DNA of 9,572 nucleotides from VBDM01 sp035519135 (GTDB lineage: Bacteria; Pseudomonadota; Gammaproteobacteria; Burkholderiales; SG8-39): positions 1 to 9,572 of the forward strand of contig DATIWX010000114.1 in NCBI GenBank assembly GCA_035519135.1, read 5' to 3'. The notes under the pieces are model-generated. The model ran no database searches and was not told where the DNA came from. It was given only the letters and a program-made list of their open reading frames with translations. The first letter of the stretch is position 1; every line of letters begins with the position of its first letter. A program made the translations under genes and the position numbers. Below, piece after piece: positions 1-6,454 of the stretch.

Positions 1-1
1 C

Positions 2-121
2 ACGCTCCGCAAGGCAGGCGCGAAGACGGACGTCTATGCTGTGTTTCAACGCATGCTTGCTCGCGGCGAGGTGCCTTCCGATATCGACGCGCTGACGAAG
101 GGCAGCTCGGAGATCGAGTAA
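2..121 (+). CDS. C-terminal tail of an unrecognised protein (partial)
   Basis: An open frame runs from the left edge to a TAA at 119-121 and gives 39 residues, beginning TLRKAGAKTDVYAVF and ending GSSEIE. The codon choice (GCG, GAC, CTG, CGC) matches ordinary coding sequence of a GC-rich genome, and no other frame here is as convincing. The tail is soluble, charged and probably helical (VFQRMLARGEV). I do not recognise the family from so short a piece. It is the last gene before the palindrome-rich spacer, so it may be the last gene of an element bounded by the tRNA remnant. That placement is inference. Confidence 0.5.
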   Translation, partial: TLRKAGAKTDVYAVFQRMLARGEVPSDIDALTKGSSEIE

Positions 122-183
122 GGACGCTCCGCGCGCGTGGGGGTGCCGTGCAAGAGCGTGCTGGAGATGGGTTGTCCCGAATC

Positions 184-197
184 GGTTTCGCGAAACC
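184..197. promoter_or_regulatory. Perfect 14-bp palindrome
   Basis: GGTTTCGCGAAACC is fully self-complementary with no spacer. It lies 62 bases after the stop at 121, with no T-tract after it, so it is a poor intrinsic terminator. A site for a dimeric DNA-binding protein or a recombinase is equally possible. Function unknown. Confidence 0.4.
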
Positions 198-234
198 CCG
201 TAACCACTTGCCGCTGGACACGGTGATTCGCCGA

Positions 235-270
235 AGTCTTCGAGACAGTCTCGAACTAAGTCTCTGAGAC
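235..270. repeat. Three tandem 12-bp repeats, each a near-palindrome
   Basis: The units start at 235, 247 and 259: AGTCTTCGAGAC, AGTCTCGAACTA and AGTCTCTGAGAC. The period is exactly 12. Because the unit is itself roughly palindromic (AGTCT..GAGAC), the array also contains perfect inverted repeats at 232-242 (CGAAG/CTTCG), 240-254 (TCGAGAC/GTCTCGA) and 260-270 (GTCTC/GAGAC). The array ends 14 bases before the tRNA remnant. Clustered direct repeats beside a tRNA 3' end resemble integrase arm sites, but an operator array is also possible. Confidence 0.6.
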
Positions 271-284
271 GACGCAATTGCGGA

Positions 285-334
285 CTTGCATGGGGTGCAG
301 GGGGTCGAGTGTTCGAATCACTTCGCCCCGGCCA
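285..334 (+). pseudogene. 3' fragment of tRNA-Pro (anticodon GGG), likely attachment-site remnant
   Basis: The cloverleaf can be followed from the anticodon arm onward. The anticodon stem is CTTGC (285-289) with GCAGG (297-301), around loop ATGGGGT (290-296) with anticodon GGG at 292-294. A five-base variable loop (302-306) follows, then T-stem GAGTG (307-311), loop TTCGAAT (312-318) and CACTT (319-323). The acceptor strand is CGCCCCG (324-330), then discriminator G (331) and an encoded CCA (332-334). The D-arm and the 5' acceptor strand (expected CGGGGCG) are not found upstream, so this cannot be a working tRNA. Slight stem wobbles and a G in place of the usual proline discriminator A suggest drift. 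A 3'-only tRNA copy is the usual product of tyrosine-integrase insertion into a tRNA gene. Confidence 0.72.
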
Positions 335-424
335 ATGATTAAGCACTCGCCCGTCCCGCCGCGAGGCCGCCGATCCTCATACCGGAAGATGTCAGCGTTT
401 GCGCTGATTGGCATCGACCAAGCT

Positions 425-652
425 GCGGTTCAGATACCCGTAGATATAGAGCTTGAGCGGCACCGCCGGGTGGTACGCCAGCCGGCCCGTCGACGCCGGA
501 TCAGCCCCAGCAAAGCCCAGTTGCTTCAGATCGAGCTCATCGACGAAGGCGTCGACTGCGCGAACCGGATTGTCTTCGGCGATGTAGTCGTCCAAATACT
601 CAGGCAGCAATGTGGCCTGGTTTCGATCTTCACCCTCGATGAATCGGCTCAT
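425..652 (-). pseudogene. Truncated IS1182-type transposase, N-terminal fragment
   Basis: Read on the minus strand, the frame starts at ATG 652-650 behind a GGAGGGAG ribosome binding site. It opens MSRFIEGEDRNQATLLPE and continues through YLDDYIAEDNPVRAVDAF to AYHPAVPLKLYIYGYLNR. This is the highly conserved N-terminal domain of IS1182/IS5-like transposases, which normally continues with an SSRRLERE-type helix and a DDE catalytic core. Homology stops right after YGYLNR (about 425), and only about 11 unrelated codons follow to a stop at 392. The whole catalytic domain (about 400 residues) is missing, so the copy is dead. The 5' end is intact and the 3' end was lost, probably by deletion toward the tRNA remnant. 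Confidence 0.85.
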
Positions 653-720
653 CCGCGGCTCCCTCCACGCGATCAGCCAACTCTGACCTCGAATGCTTCA
701 AAGAGTTTTCACACAGCCTC
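425..720 (-). mobile_element. Remnant of an IS1182-family insertion sequence (one end only)
   Basis: This holds the truncated transposase start plus its upstream DNA. On the minus strand the outer end reads GAGGCTGTGTGAAAACTC (720-703), which resembles the terminal inverted repeats I associate with IS1182-type elements. The matching right end is absent because the element is cut at about 425. The outer boundary is approximate and no target duplication can be tested with only one end. The IS end sits 57 bases beyond the stop of the membrane protein gene. Confidence 0.65.
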
Positions 721-776
721 GGCCGCCTGCAGACATTGGTACCGAGCTGCGGGCACTCCAATACAAGCAAAGCCCT

Positions 777-1565
777 TTACGGATCTTTCCACGCCCCCGC
801 ACTTGGAAGCCCCCACCAGAACAGCCAGCTGCCGGCTGCGACGAAGACGTAGAGCGCGAAGAACGCCCAGGTGACCAATCGCGCCGGGTCGAACAGACCG
901 ATGTGGATGAGCGACGCGACGGTCGCCAGTGTGGCGAAGACCCCGTAGAGCACGAGCACGGGTATCAGGACCTCTTCGGAACGCTGACGGAGTGCCCAGA
1001 CCGAGATGAAGGCGGCACCGAAGAAGAAAGCTCCGATGAAGCGGACGTTGACCGGCGCCATCTTCCAAGGCCAGTACGACTGCGCCCAATCCGGGATCAG
1101 GAACATCGCAAGTCCCACCGGGAGCACCACGAGCAGATGGACGAGAAAGAAGGCGCGTAGCGGTCTCCGGATCGGGCCGCGTTGCGGCGTCGCCTTTGCG
1201 CCAACCTCGGGCAGGAAAACCACCGCGAGCGATAAGGCGATCCCGAGAAAGAAGACGAGGAACGAGATCATTGACCGGGTGTAGCCGACTGCACCGATGG
1301 CGAACAGCCCCGACAAGGCAATCAGCGCGTTGCCGACGCCCAGGAGAACCATCACGAAAAGCCCTTCGGTGCGGCGCCCACGCAAACAGGCCATCGAACA
1401 CGCCGCGCCCCCGAGGAACAGGGAACCCATGAAACGCGCCGCCAGTGGCGGAAGCGGCCACGGCCAGAGCTTTGCGCTTTCCCCGGGGAGGAAGAAGAAC
1501 AGGAGACCGGCGAGGCCCGTGATCGCCGTGTGCGCCCACAGCGCGGCGGTGAGCCGTCTGCTCAA
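777..1565 (-). CDS. Eight-helix integral membrane protein made of two tandem halves
   Basis: This encodes 262 residues. I choose the TTG at 1565-1563: its TG overlaps the TGA of the upstream flavoprotein gene, and AAAGGA sits five bases before it. Longer in-frame versions would overlap that gene by 180 bases. The protein has about eight hydrophobic segments. Its two halves align without gaps at an offset of 131 residues, exactly half its length: H12/H143, P27/P158, WPW at 34-36 and 165-167, and R44-F45-x-G47 against R175-F176-x-G178. Each half is a four-helix unit with the pattern H...GL..F..P......WPW...P...RF.G..F.G. I do not recognise a named family. It is third in a three-gene operon with two flavoproteins, so it may be a membrane partner or transporter for their pathway. 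That is inference. Confidence 0.82.
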   Translation of the reverse strand: MSRRLTAALWAHTAITGLAGLLFFFLPGESAKLWPWPLPPLAARFMGSLFLGGAACSMACLRGRRTEGLFVMVLLGVGNALIALSGLFAIGAVGYTRSMISFLVFFLGIALSLAVVFLPEVGAKATPQRGPIRRPLRAFFLVHLLVVLPVGLAMFLIPDWAQSYWPWKMAPVNVRFIGAFFFGAAFISVWALRQRSEEVLIPVLVLYGVFATLATVASLIHIGLFDPARLVTWAFFALYVFVAAGSWLFWWGLPSAGAWKDP

Positions 1566-2620
1566 GCCGATCCTTTCAGGAGAGAGCGACGGGCCCAGGA
1601 TCCGAGTCGACGTCGGAACGCATGGGATCGATAGGACTGTCGGAGCAGGACGTGCGGTTGCTGTCGCGCGCAGAGATATCGAACGAGCGCACGATACGTT
1701 CTGTTTCCCGCAAGATCGTACACTTTGCGGTTCACAAGCGAGCATTGCACCAGTGGCGCGATCTCTCGAGTGACGAAATCTTCGTAACGACTCCCGTCGA
1801 GGAGCGCCCGGGCCGCCAGGACCCCCGAGAGCATCGCGTGGCGGATTCCGAAGCCCCAGAGGTAATCGAGAAAACCGGCCGCTTCACCGACCACAAGGGG
1901 ACCGGTGCGCCCAGGCTTCAGCTCGCTCAAGGCACCTCCGAAGCCGCTGCGAAGCTTCGCATCCCGGATATCGAGCGGGCCCATACGCCGGAAGATCTCG
2001 ATCGCCCTGTCGAGGAGTGCCCGCGCGCCACCCATCTCCCGCGTGAGCAGCACGGCGAGGGTTGCTGTTCCCTCGAGGATGACCAGGTATGCGCACGCCC
2101 TCGGGGCAATACGTCGATCGAAGAGAATGGCAGTCCGGTTCGGCTGAATCGTGCGAAACGTGATCCCGACGTCCAGGAAAAAGCCTCGTCCTCGGAGCCC
2201 GACCGCCCATACGTCGGCACCACCGCTGGGGTGAGACTGCCCGTATCGGATCGCGACGTTGAGGTCCAGGGCGCGGCGCTTGAGCGCCTGTTCCAGACAG
2301 CCGTCCCCGCTACCGCGCTTGACGACATAGAGCAGCGGGCGGCCTCCGCTCACCCGGTGGCATTCACCATCGAACGTGCAGACATCGAGCACGGGCGCCG
2401 GGTGAAACGGGGCTGGATCAACGGACCAGCTCTCCAGGGTCTCGAGGAGATCAGGGGCTGACGTCCAGTTCTCGACCGCATCGCAGCGCAGTCCATGTGC
2501 CAACCCCGAATCGGCGCGCCGCTCGAACACTTCCACGTCCGCGCCATGACGCGCAAGTTGGATCGCGGCCGTCAATCCGGATATCCCTGCGCCGACGATT
2601 CGGACCGGCCCCTGCCTCAT
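1562..2620 (-). CDS. FAD-dependent oxidoreductase, geranylgeranyl-reductase-like
   Basis: This encodes 352 residues from ATG 2620-2618, preceded at five bases by TGAGGA, whose TGA is also the stop of the upstream gene. The N-terminus is a Rossmann FAD/NAD(P) fold: VRIVGAGISGLTAA (GxGxxG at 10-15) and then VEVFERR, with E33 placed to bind the FAD ribose. The second FAD motif is at 240-262: PLVVGEAAGFLDYLWGFGIR, the place where geranylgeranyl reductases and related group A flavin enzymes have GDAAGF. Those families reduce prenyl chains or hydroxylate aromatics; the substrate here cannot be read. The C-terminal 90 residues are basic and contain an RxRRRLG-like run. Tight coupling to the DAO-type gene and the membrane protein implies one transcript. 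The family assignment is firm, the reaction is not. Confidence 0.85.
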   Translation of the reverse strand: MRQGPVRIVGAGISGLTAAIQLARHGADVEVFERRADSGLAHGLRCDAVENWTSAPDLLETLESWSVDPAPFHPAPVLDVCTFDGECHRVSGGRPLLYVVKRGSGDGCLEQALKRRALDLNVAIRYGQSHPSGGADVWAVGLRGRGFFLDVGITFRTIQPNRTAILFDRRIAPRACAYLVILEGTATLAVLLTREMGGARALLDRAIEIFRRMGPLDIRDAKLRSGFGGALSELKPGRTGPLVVGEAAGFLDYLWGFGIRHAMLSGVLAARALLDGSRYEDFVTREIAPLVQCSLVNRKVYDLAGNRTYRALVRYLCARQQPHVLLRQSYRSHAFRRRLGSWARRSLLKGSA

Positions 2621-2627
2621 GGAGTCC

Positions 2628-3809
2628 TCAGAGGATTCCCGCTTCCCGGTAGGGTGCGTTGGCCTCGACTCGCTCGTAGCCAAACCGGGTGAGATCGATC
2701 GTCGAATACTTGCCGTACGCGATCAACTCCGCGATCGCTCGGCCGGCAGCCGGGGCGTGCATCATTCCGTGGCCCGAGAATCCGGCAACGGTGTAAAGGT
2801 TCGCGAGTCGACTGTTCCAGCGCCCGATCACCGGATTGCCGTCGAGCTCGCACTGCTCGTAGAGACCGGACCACGTCCGGTGGCACCGTGCAGCCTCCAG
2901 TGGCGGAAAACGGTGCGCGACCGCCGGCCACACCACGCGCTCGAAGTAATCGTGGTCCACCTCGAAGTTGAAGCCGCGCTGGGCGTCCCCATCGACCAGA
3001 CCGCCGGAGAATCCAGCCCCCTCCGATCGAAAGGCCAGTCGCGCCAGATCCTTCACGTACGGAAGTCGTTCGATCGGCGATCCGGCCGTGAAATAGTGTT
3101 CGAACCGTCGCAACGGCGAAATCGGCAGGTCCATGCCCATCAGGCCGGCGACCTCGCCGGCCCATGCGCCCGCGGCATTGACGACCTGCGAAGCGGCGAG
3201 ACGAGCGCCGCCGGAAAGGCCAAGGCTCTTGACCCGGCTCGGGGTCACGTCCGCCCGCACAACCCGGTCCTTGATGTACGAGACACCGAGGGACTGGGCC
3301 TTTCTCCGAAAACCCCAGAGGAGGCCGTTCGGATCGCACCAGCCGTCGCGAGGCGTGTACGCACCGCCGCCGAGGTCATCGGCGTTGATGGACGGAAGAT
3401 GCTTCTTCAGTTCGGATGCCGTCAAGAGCTCGACTTCGCAACCGCGCGAACGCTGGAGTCGCACGTTCGCTTCCAGCGAGCTCATCTGCTCGGGCGGAAC
3501 GATGAAGAGATAGCCGCCCTCCACCCACTCCACCTCGGCCGGCCGGTCGGGCAACGACATGTGACTCGAGAAGTCCCGGATGAACTGGATGCTGAACAAC
3601 GACATCTCGATGTTCTCGGGGCACGTGAACTGGACGCGGCAGCCGCCTGACGCGCGCAAGGTCGAGGCGAACTCGTACGTCGGGTCCGGCTCGATGACGC
3701 ACACGCTGGCGTCGGGACTGAGCTTCTTCAGGGAGTAGGCGACGCTCGATCCCAGGACACCGCCGCCGATGACGGCGACGTCACATCTCGACTGCTGATC
3801 CAACGCCAT
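2628..3809 (-). CDS. DAO/FOXRED1-type FAD-dependent amine or amino-acid oxidoreductase
   Basis: This encodes 393 residues, the usual length for the DAO family (glycine, sarcosine and D-amino-acid oxidases or dehydrogenases, FOXRED1). The FAD fold opens CDVAVIGGGVLGSSVAY (GGGVLG at 15-20) with E40 as the ribose-binding acid. ASTLRASGGCRVQF (48-61) and CPENIEMS match the FOXRED1-like subgroup, which usually has an AS..SAGGIRQQF motif. A central DGWCDPNGLLWGF segment matches the family's DPxxLl site. The C-terminal GLYEQCELDGNPVIGRW and AGFSGHGMMHAPAAGRAIAEL (about 315-362) are the classic second FAD region. There is no signal peptide, so it is probably cytoplasmic. It oxidises a C-N bond by family precedent; the substrate is unknown. 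The start ATG at 3809-3807 has no clear Shine-Dalgarno. It is first in the three-gene operon. Confidence 0.88.
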   Translation of the reverse strand: MALDQQSRCDVAVIGGGVLGSSVAYSLKKLSPDASVCVIEPDPTYEFASTLRASGGCRVQFTCPENIEMSLFSIQFIRDFSSHMSLPDRPAEVEWVEGGYLFIVPPEQMSSLEANVRLQRSRGCEVELLTASELKKHLPSINADDLGGGAYTPRDGWCDPNGLLWGFRRKAQSLGVSYIKDRVVRADVTPSRVKSLGLSGGARLAASQVVNAAGAWAGEVAGLMGMDLPISPLRRFEHYFTAGSPIERLPYVKDLARLAFRSEGAGFSGGLVDGDAQRGFNFEVDHDYFERVVWPAVAHRFPPLEAARCHRTWSGLYEQCELDGNPVIGRWNSRLANLYTVAGFSGHGMMHAPAAGRAIAELIAYGKYSTIDLTRFGYERVEANAPYREAGIL

Positions 3810-3855
3810 TGCCGGGAGACCGGGGAGACGACAGAGCCAATGTTAGCCTGTCGCC
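3810..3855. promoter_or_regulatory. 46-bp divergent intergenic region with candidate -10 elements both ways
   Basis: The two flanking start codons face away from each other and neither has a good Shine-Dalgarno. On the minus strand TAACAT (3845-3840) is a fair -10 about 30 bases before the flavoprotein ATG. On the plus strand TAGCCT (3844-3849) is six bases before the regulator ATG, which would give a nearly leaderless message. The two elements overlap, so the promoters would compete and the regulator could control both units. I see no convincing -35. Confidence 0.35.
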
Positions 3856-5076
3856 ATGGACTCCCTGATCTCCGCCGCCGCGCGTGCCCTCGCCGCCGGC
3901 GACGCGCTCGGCGCTCTCAATCACGTCGCCCTGCGCGACGACCCGCCGGCGCTCGCCCTGCGCGGCATCGCCATGGCCCAGCTCGGCGAGCACCCGCTCG
4001 CCCGCGAGCTTCTGCGGCGCGCCGCCCGCGGCTTCGGCGCCCACGAGGAACTGGCGCGCGCGCGCTGCGTCGTCGCCGAGGCGGAGGTGGCGCTCGCCGT
4101 GCGCGACTTCGGCGGCTCGCCGCGCTCGCTGGCGGCGGCGTCGGCCACGCTCGAGGGGCACGCCGATCGCGCCAACGCGCTGCAGGCGCGGCTGATCGCG
4201 GCGCGCCGGCTGCTGCTGCTGGGCCGCCTCGACGAGGCCGCGGCCGTGCTGGCACGCCTCGATGTGAGCGGCCTGCCGCCGTCGCTGGCGGCGGTGGCCG
4301 AGTTGACCGCGGCCGAGCTGGCGCTGCGCTCGCTGCGCACCGGCCCGGCGCAGGCGGCGCTCGCCCGCGCGCACGAGGCGGCCGAGCGCGCGCGCGTGCC
4401 GGCGCTCCTGGCCGAGGTGTCGGAGGCGCGGGCCGCGCTCGAACGTCCCGCTGCCAGGCGCCTCTTCGCTGGTGGCGAGCAGGCGCTGCGTCTCGATGAG
4501 GTCGCGGCGCTCCTCGCCTCGGGCGCGCTGGTACTCGACGCCTGCCGCCGCGGGCTGCGCACCGGCGCCGCGTGGCGGCCGCTGGCGCGCCGGCCGGTGC
4601 TGTTCGCGCTGGCGCGCGCGCTCGCCGAGGCGTGGCCCGGCGATATCGATCGGCACGCCCTGATCGCGCGCGCCTTCGGCGCCCGCCGCCCCAACGAGTC
4701 GCATCGAGCGCGCCTGCGAGTCGAGATCGGCCGTCTGCGTGCGCTCGTCGCAGCGCTCGCGCGCATCGAGGCGACTGCGCGAGGCTTCGTCCTCAGGCCG
4801 CGCGACGAACGCCCCGTCGTCGTGCTGGCGCCGCCCATCGACGGCGATCAGGCGTCGCTGGTGGCGCTGCTCGCCGACGGCGCGGCCTGGTCAACGTCGG
4901 CCCTGGCGCTGGCACTGGGCACCAGTCAGCGCACCGTCCAGCGCGCACTCGTCGAGCTGGAGGCCGCCGGACGGGTGCGCTCGATCGGGCGGGCGCGGGC
5001 GCGCCGCTGGCTGTCGCCACCGCTGGCAGGATTCACGACGATCTTGTTACTCCCCGCTGCGCTCCCGCTCGAGTAG
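3856..5076 (+). CDS. TPR-like/winged-helix transcriptional regulator
   Basis: This encodes 406 residues from ATG 3856. The first about 240 residues are Ala/Leu/Arg-rich paired helices of TPR type (ALALRGIAMAQLGEHPLAREL; RLLLLGRLDEAAAVLARLD). Residues about 255-310 (ALAEAWPGDIDRHALIARAF, RRPNESHRARLRVEIGRLRA) look like an OmpR/BTAD-type winged helix with its recognition helix. Residues about 329-388 form a second winged helix (LVALLADGAAWSTSALALAL, SQRTVQRALVELEAAGRVRS, ARRWLSPP). Two DNA-binding domains behind a TPR-like sensor suggest a regulator of the following genes or of itself. There is no receiver domain or membrane segment. The gene is strikingly GC-rich, with almost every third position G or C, unlike the flanking flavoprotein and SRPBCC genes. 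This produces several long antisense frames that I regard as artefacts. Confidence 0.8.
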   Translation: MDSLISAAARALAAGDALGALNHVALRDDPPALALRGIAMAQLGEHPLARELLRRAARGFGAHEELARARCVVAEAEVALAVRDFGGSPRSLAAASATLEGHADRANALQARLIAARRLLLLGRLDEAAAVLARLDVSGLPPSLAAVAELTAAELALRSLRTGPAQAALARAHEAAERARVPALLAEVSEARAALERPAARRLFAGGEQALRLDEVAALLASGALVLDACRRGLRTGAAWRPLARRPVLFALARALAEAWPGDIDRHALIARAFGARRPNESHRARLRVEIGRLRALVAALARIEATARGFVLRPRDERPVVVLAPPIDGDQASLVALLADGAAWSTSALALALGTSQRTVQRALVELEAAGRVRSIGRARARRWLSPPLAGFTTILLLPAALPLE

Positions 5077-5123
5077 ATTCGTCTTGCGCGGCGCCGATCC
5101 GAGGCGCGCCGCAAGGAGAGACG

Positions 5124-5801
5124 ATGAATCGCAAGACAGGCAAAGACGGATCCCAGGCACAGGCGCGTGCCGCCGAGATCGTGCGCGAGTATGGGCCCTT
5201 CGCCGGCGCCAACCACATACACGGGGTCACCCACGACGGCCGCCGCGTCTGGGCCGCCACCGGGGCGAGGCTGGTCGCCTTCGATCCCGAGAGCGGCGAG
5301 CCCGCGCGCACGCTCGACCGCACGTGCGACGCCGGCACCGCCTTCGACGGCACGTACCTCTATCAGATCGCCGAGGCGCGCATTGACAAGATCGATCCCG
5401 CCACCGGCGACGTGGTAGCGTCGATCCCGGCGCCCGGCCACGGGCGCGACTCGGGGCTCACCTGGGCCGAGGGCAGCCTGTGGGTCGGGCAGTATCGCGA
5501 TCGCAAGATCCACCAGATCGACCCCGCGACCGGCGCGATCAAGCGGACCATCGAGTCCAACCGCTTCGTCACCGGCGTCACCTGGGTCGACGGCGAGCTG
5601 TGGCACGGAACCTGGGAAGCGGACGAGAGCGATATCCGCCGCATCAACCCGGAGAGCGGCGCCGTGCTCGAGCGGCTGGAGATGCCGCGCGGCACCGGCG
5701 TCAGCGGGCTCGAATCCGACGGGGCGGACCTCTTCTACTGCGGCGGCGGAGCGAGCGGAAAGGTCCGCGCGGTGCGACGCCCGAAACGAGCTGGATCCTG
5801 A
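5124..5801 (+). CDS. Five-repeat beta-propeller protein (glutamine-cyclotransferase/Vgb-like)
   Basis: This encodes 225 residues. The start is ATG 5124 with AAGGAGAG five bases upstream; a longer in-frame reading would overlap the regulator gene. The protein is a set of propeller blades with the pattern G.T.DG..LW....I..IDP.TG. The DG or EG turns are at about 38-39, 75-76, 116-117, 156-157 and 199-200, a period of 37-43. Clear examples are VRRVWAATG-like blade 1, KIDKIDPATGD-like blade 2 and KIHQIDPATGAIKRTIE in blade 3. This resembles glutaminyl cyclotransferase, Vgb and SMP-30 propellers. There is no signal peptide, so it is probably cytoplasmic. Enzyme activity cannot be claimed, since the repeats alone only show the fold. 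It sits 47 bases after the regulator and 15 bases before the SRPBCC gene, so the three are probably functionally linked. Confidence 0.82.
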   Translation: MNRKTGKDGSQAQARAAEIVREYGPFAGANHIHGVTHDGRRVWAATGARLVAFDPESGEPARTLDRTCDAGTAFDGTYLYQIAEARIDKIDPATGDVVASIPAPGHGRDSGLTWAEGSLWVGQYRDRKIHQIDPATGAIKRTIESNRFVTGVTWVDGELWHGTWEADESDIRRINPESGAVLERLEMPRGTGVSGLESDGADLFYCGGGASGKVRAVRRPKRAGS

Positions 5802-5816
5802 TCGAAAGGAAGGAAC

Positions 5817-6275
5817 ATGGTCGACATCATCCATAGGGTTGGAATCAAGGCACCCATGTCGAGGGTCTACGCAGCGCTATCGACGATCGAAGGTCTCGCA
5901 GGCTGGTGGACGAAGGAGACGACCGGAGCCTCCCAACCCGGCGGAAACATCGAGTTTCAGTTCAGCTCTCCGAGCGGAGAAAGAATAGGCGGGATCGACA
6001 TGGAGGTGATGGCACTGGACCCCGACAAGGAGGTGCGTTGGCGCGTCAAGTCGGGGCCGGAGGAATGGGTGGGAACCGACGTCGTATTCAAGCTATCCCG
6101 GGACGGCGATTACACCATCGTTCACTTCGGGCACAAGAACTGGCGTGAGGCGGTCGAGTTCACCGAGCATTGCAGCACGAAGTGGGCAACGTTCATGCTG
6201 AGTCTCAAGGACCTCGTCGAAAGGGGTGAAGGCAGGCCGGCGCCCAACGACGTCAAGATCAGCAACTGGCATTAA
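5817..6275 (+). CDS. SRPBCC (AHSA1/START-like) small ligand-binding protein
   Basis: This encodes 152 residues from ATG 5817, preceded by AAAGGAAGGAAC. It opens with a typical SRPBCC first strand and helix pair: VDIIHRVGIKAPMSRVYAAL, then STIEGLAGWWTKETTG. WW in this position and the glycine-rich PGGNIEFQF strand are hallmarks of AHSA1-type proteins. The long C-terminal helix is present (CSTKWATFMLSLKDLVERGE) and the length is normal, so the domain is complete. Such proteins form a hydrophobic pocket for a small ligand or act as Hsp90-activator-like factors; the ligand here is unknown. It is noticeably less GC-rich than the two genes before it. The 15-base spacing to the propeller gene indicates co-transcription. 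Confidence 0.88.
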   Translation: MVDIIHRVGIKAPMSRVYAALSTIEGLAGWWTKETTGASQPGGNIEFQFSSPSGERIGGIDMEVMALDPDKEVRWRVKSGPEEWVGTDVVFKLSRDGDYTIVHFGHKNWREAVEFTEHCSTKWATFMLSLKDLVERGEGRPAPNDVKISNWH

Positions 6276-6294
6276 GTATTGATGCTCCGAGCGG

Positions 6295-6312
6295 GGTCTC
6301 GGTGACGAGACC
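6295..6312 (+). terminator. Hairpin after the SRPBCC gene, weak terminator candidate
   Basis: GGTCTCG (6295-6301) and CGAGACC (6306-6312) form a perfect seven-base stem around a GTGA loop, 20 bases after the SRPBCC stop. The following bases are TCGCGCCCC, so there is no U-tract. It may assist Rho-dependent termination or protect the 3' end rather than act as an intrinsic terminator. Confidence 0.4.
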
Positions 6313-6401
6313 TCGCGCCCCTGGGGTCCTGCCCGACGCCCGGATGACCCACCCTGGGGATCTCCTCAAAGTGGAGCCGCGACCGCTAGACGGGTCGAAA
6401 G

Positions 6402-6432
6402 TTGACGGCCCGGCGAGCCTACCGGATAGGCT
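6402..6432 (+). promoter_or_regulatory. Candidate sigma70-like promoter overlapped by an inverted repeat
   Basis: TTGACG (6402-6407) is followed by GATAGG after 17 bases, or by TAGGCT (6427-6432) after 19. AGCCTA (6416-6421) and TAGGCT (6427-6432) form a perfect six-base inverted repeat around CCGGA, covering the -10 region, so a repressor could sit there. The region ends 22 bases before the ATG of the lyase-superfamily gene. Confidence 0.45.
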
Positions 6433-6454
6433 TCGCCTTGCGAGGAGCAGAACA

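Noticed and set aside
278..874. Plus-strand 198-residue frame across the tRNA remnant, IS fragment and membrane gene end
   Set aside because: It crosses a tRNA fragment and the antisense of a recognised transposase, and the product is Arg-rich without any motif.
3781..4838. Long minus-strand frames (about 305 residues) opposite the regulator gene
   Set aside because: They arise from the extreme GC content of the plus-strand gene, are full of Arg, Ala and Ser with no motif, and have no ribosome binding site. The plus frame has clear helical repeats and winged helices.
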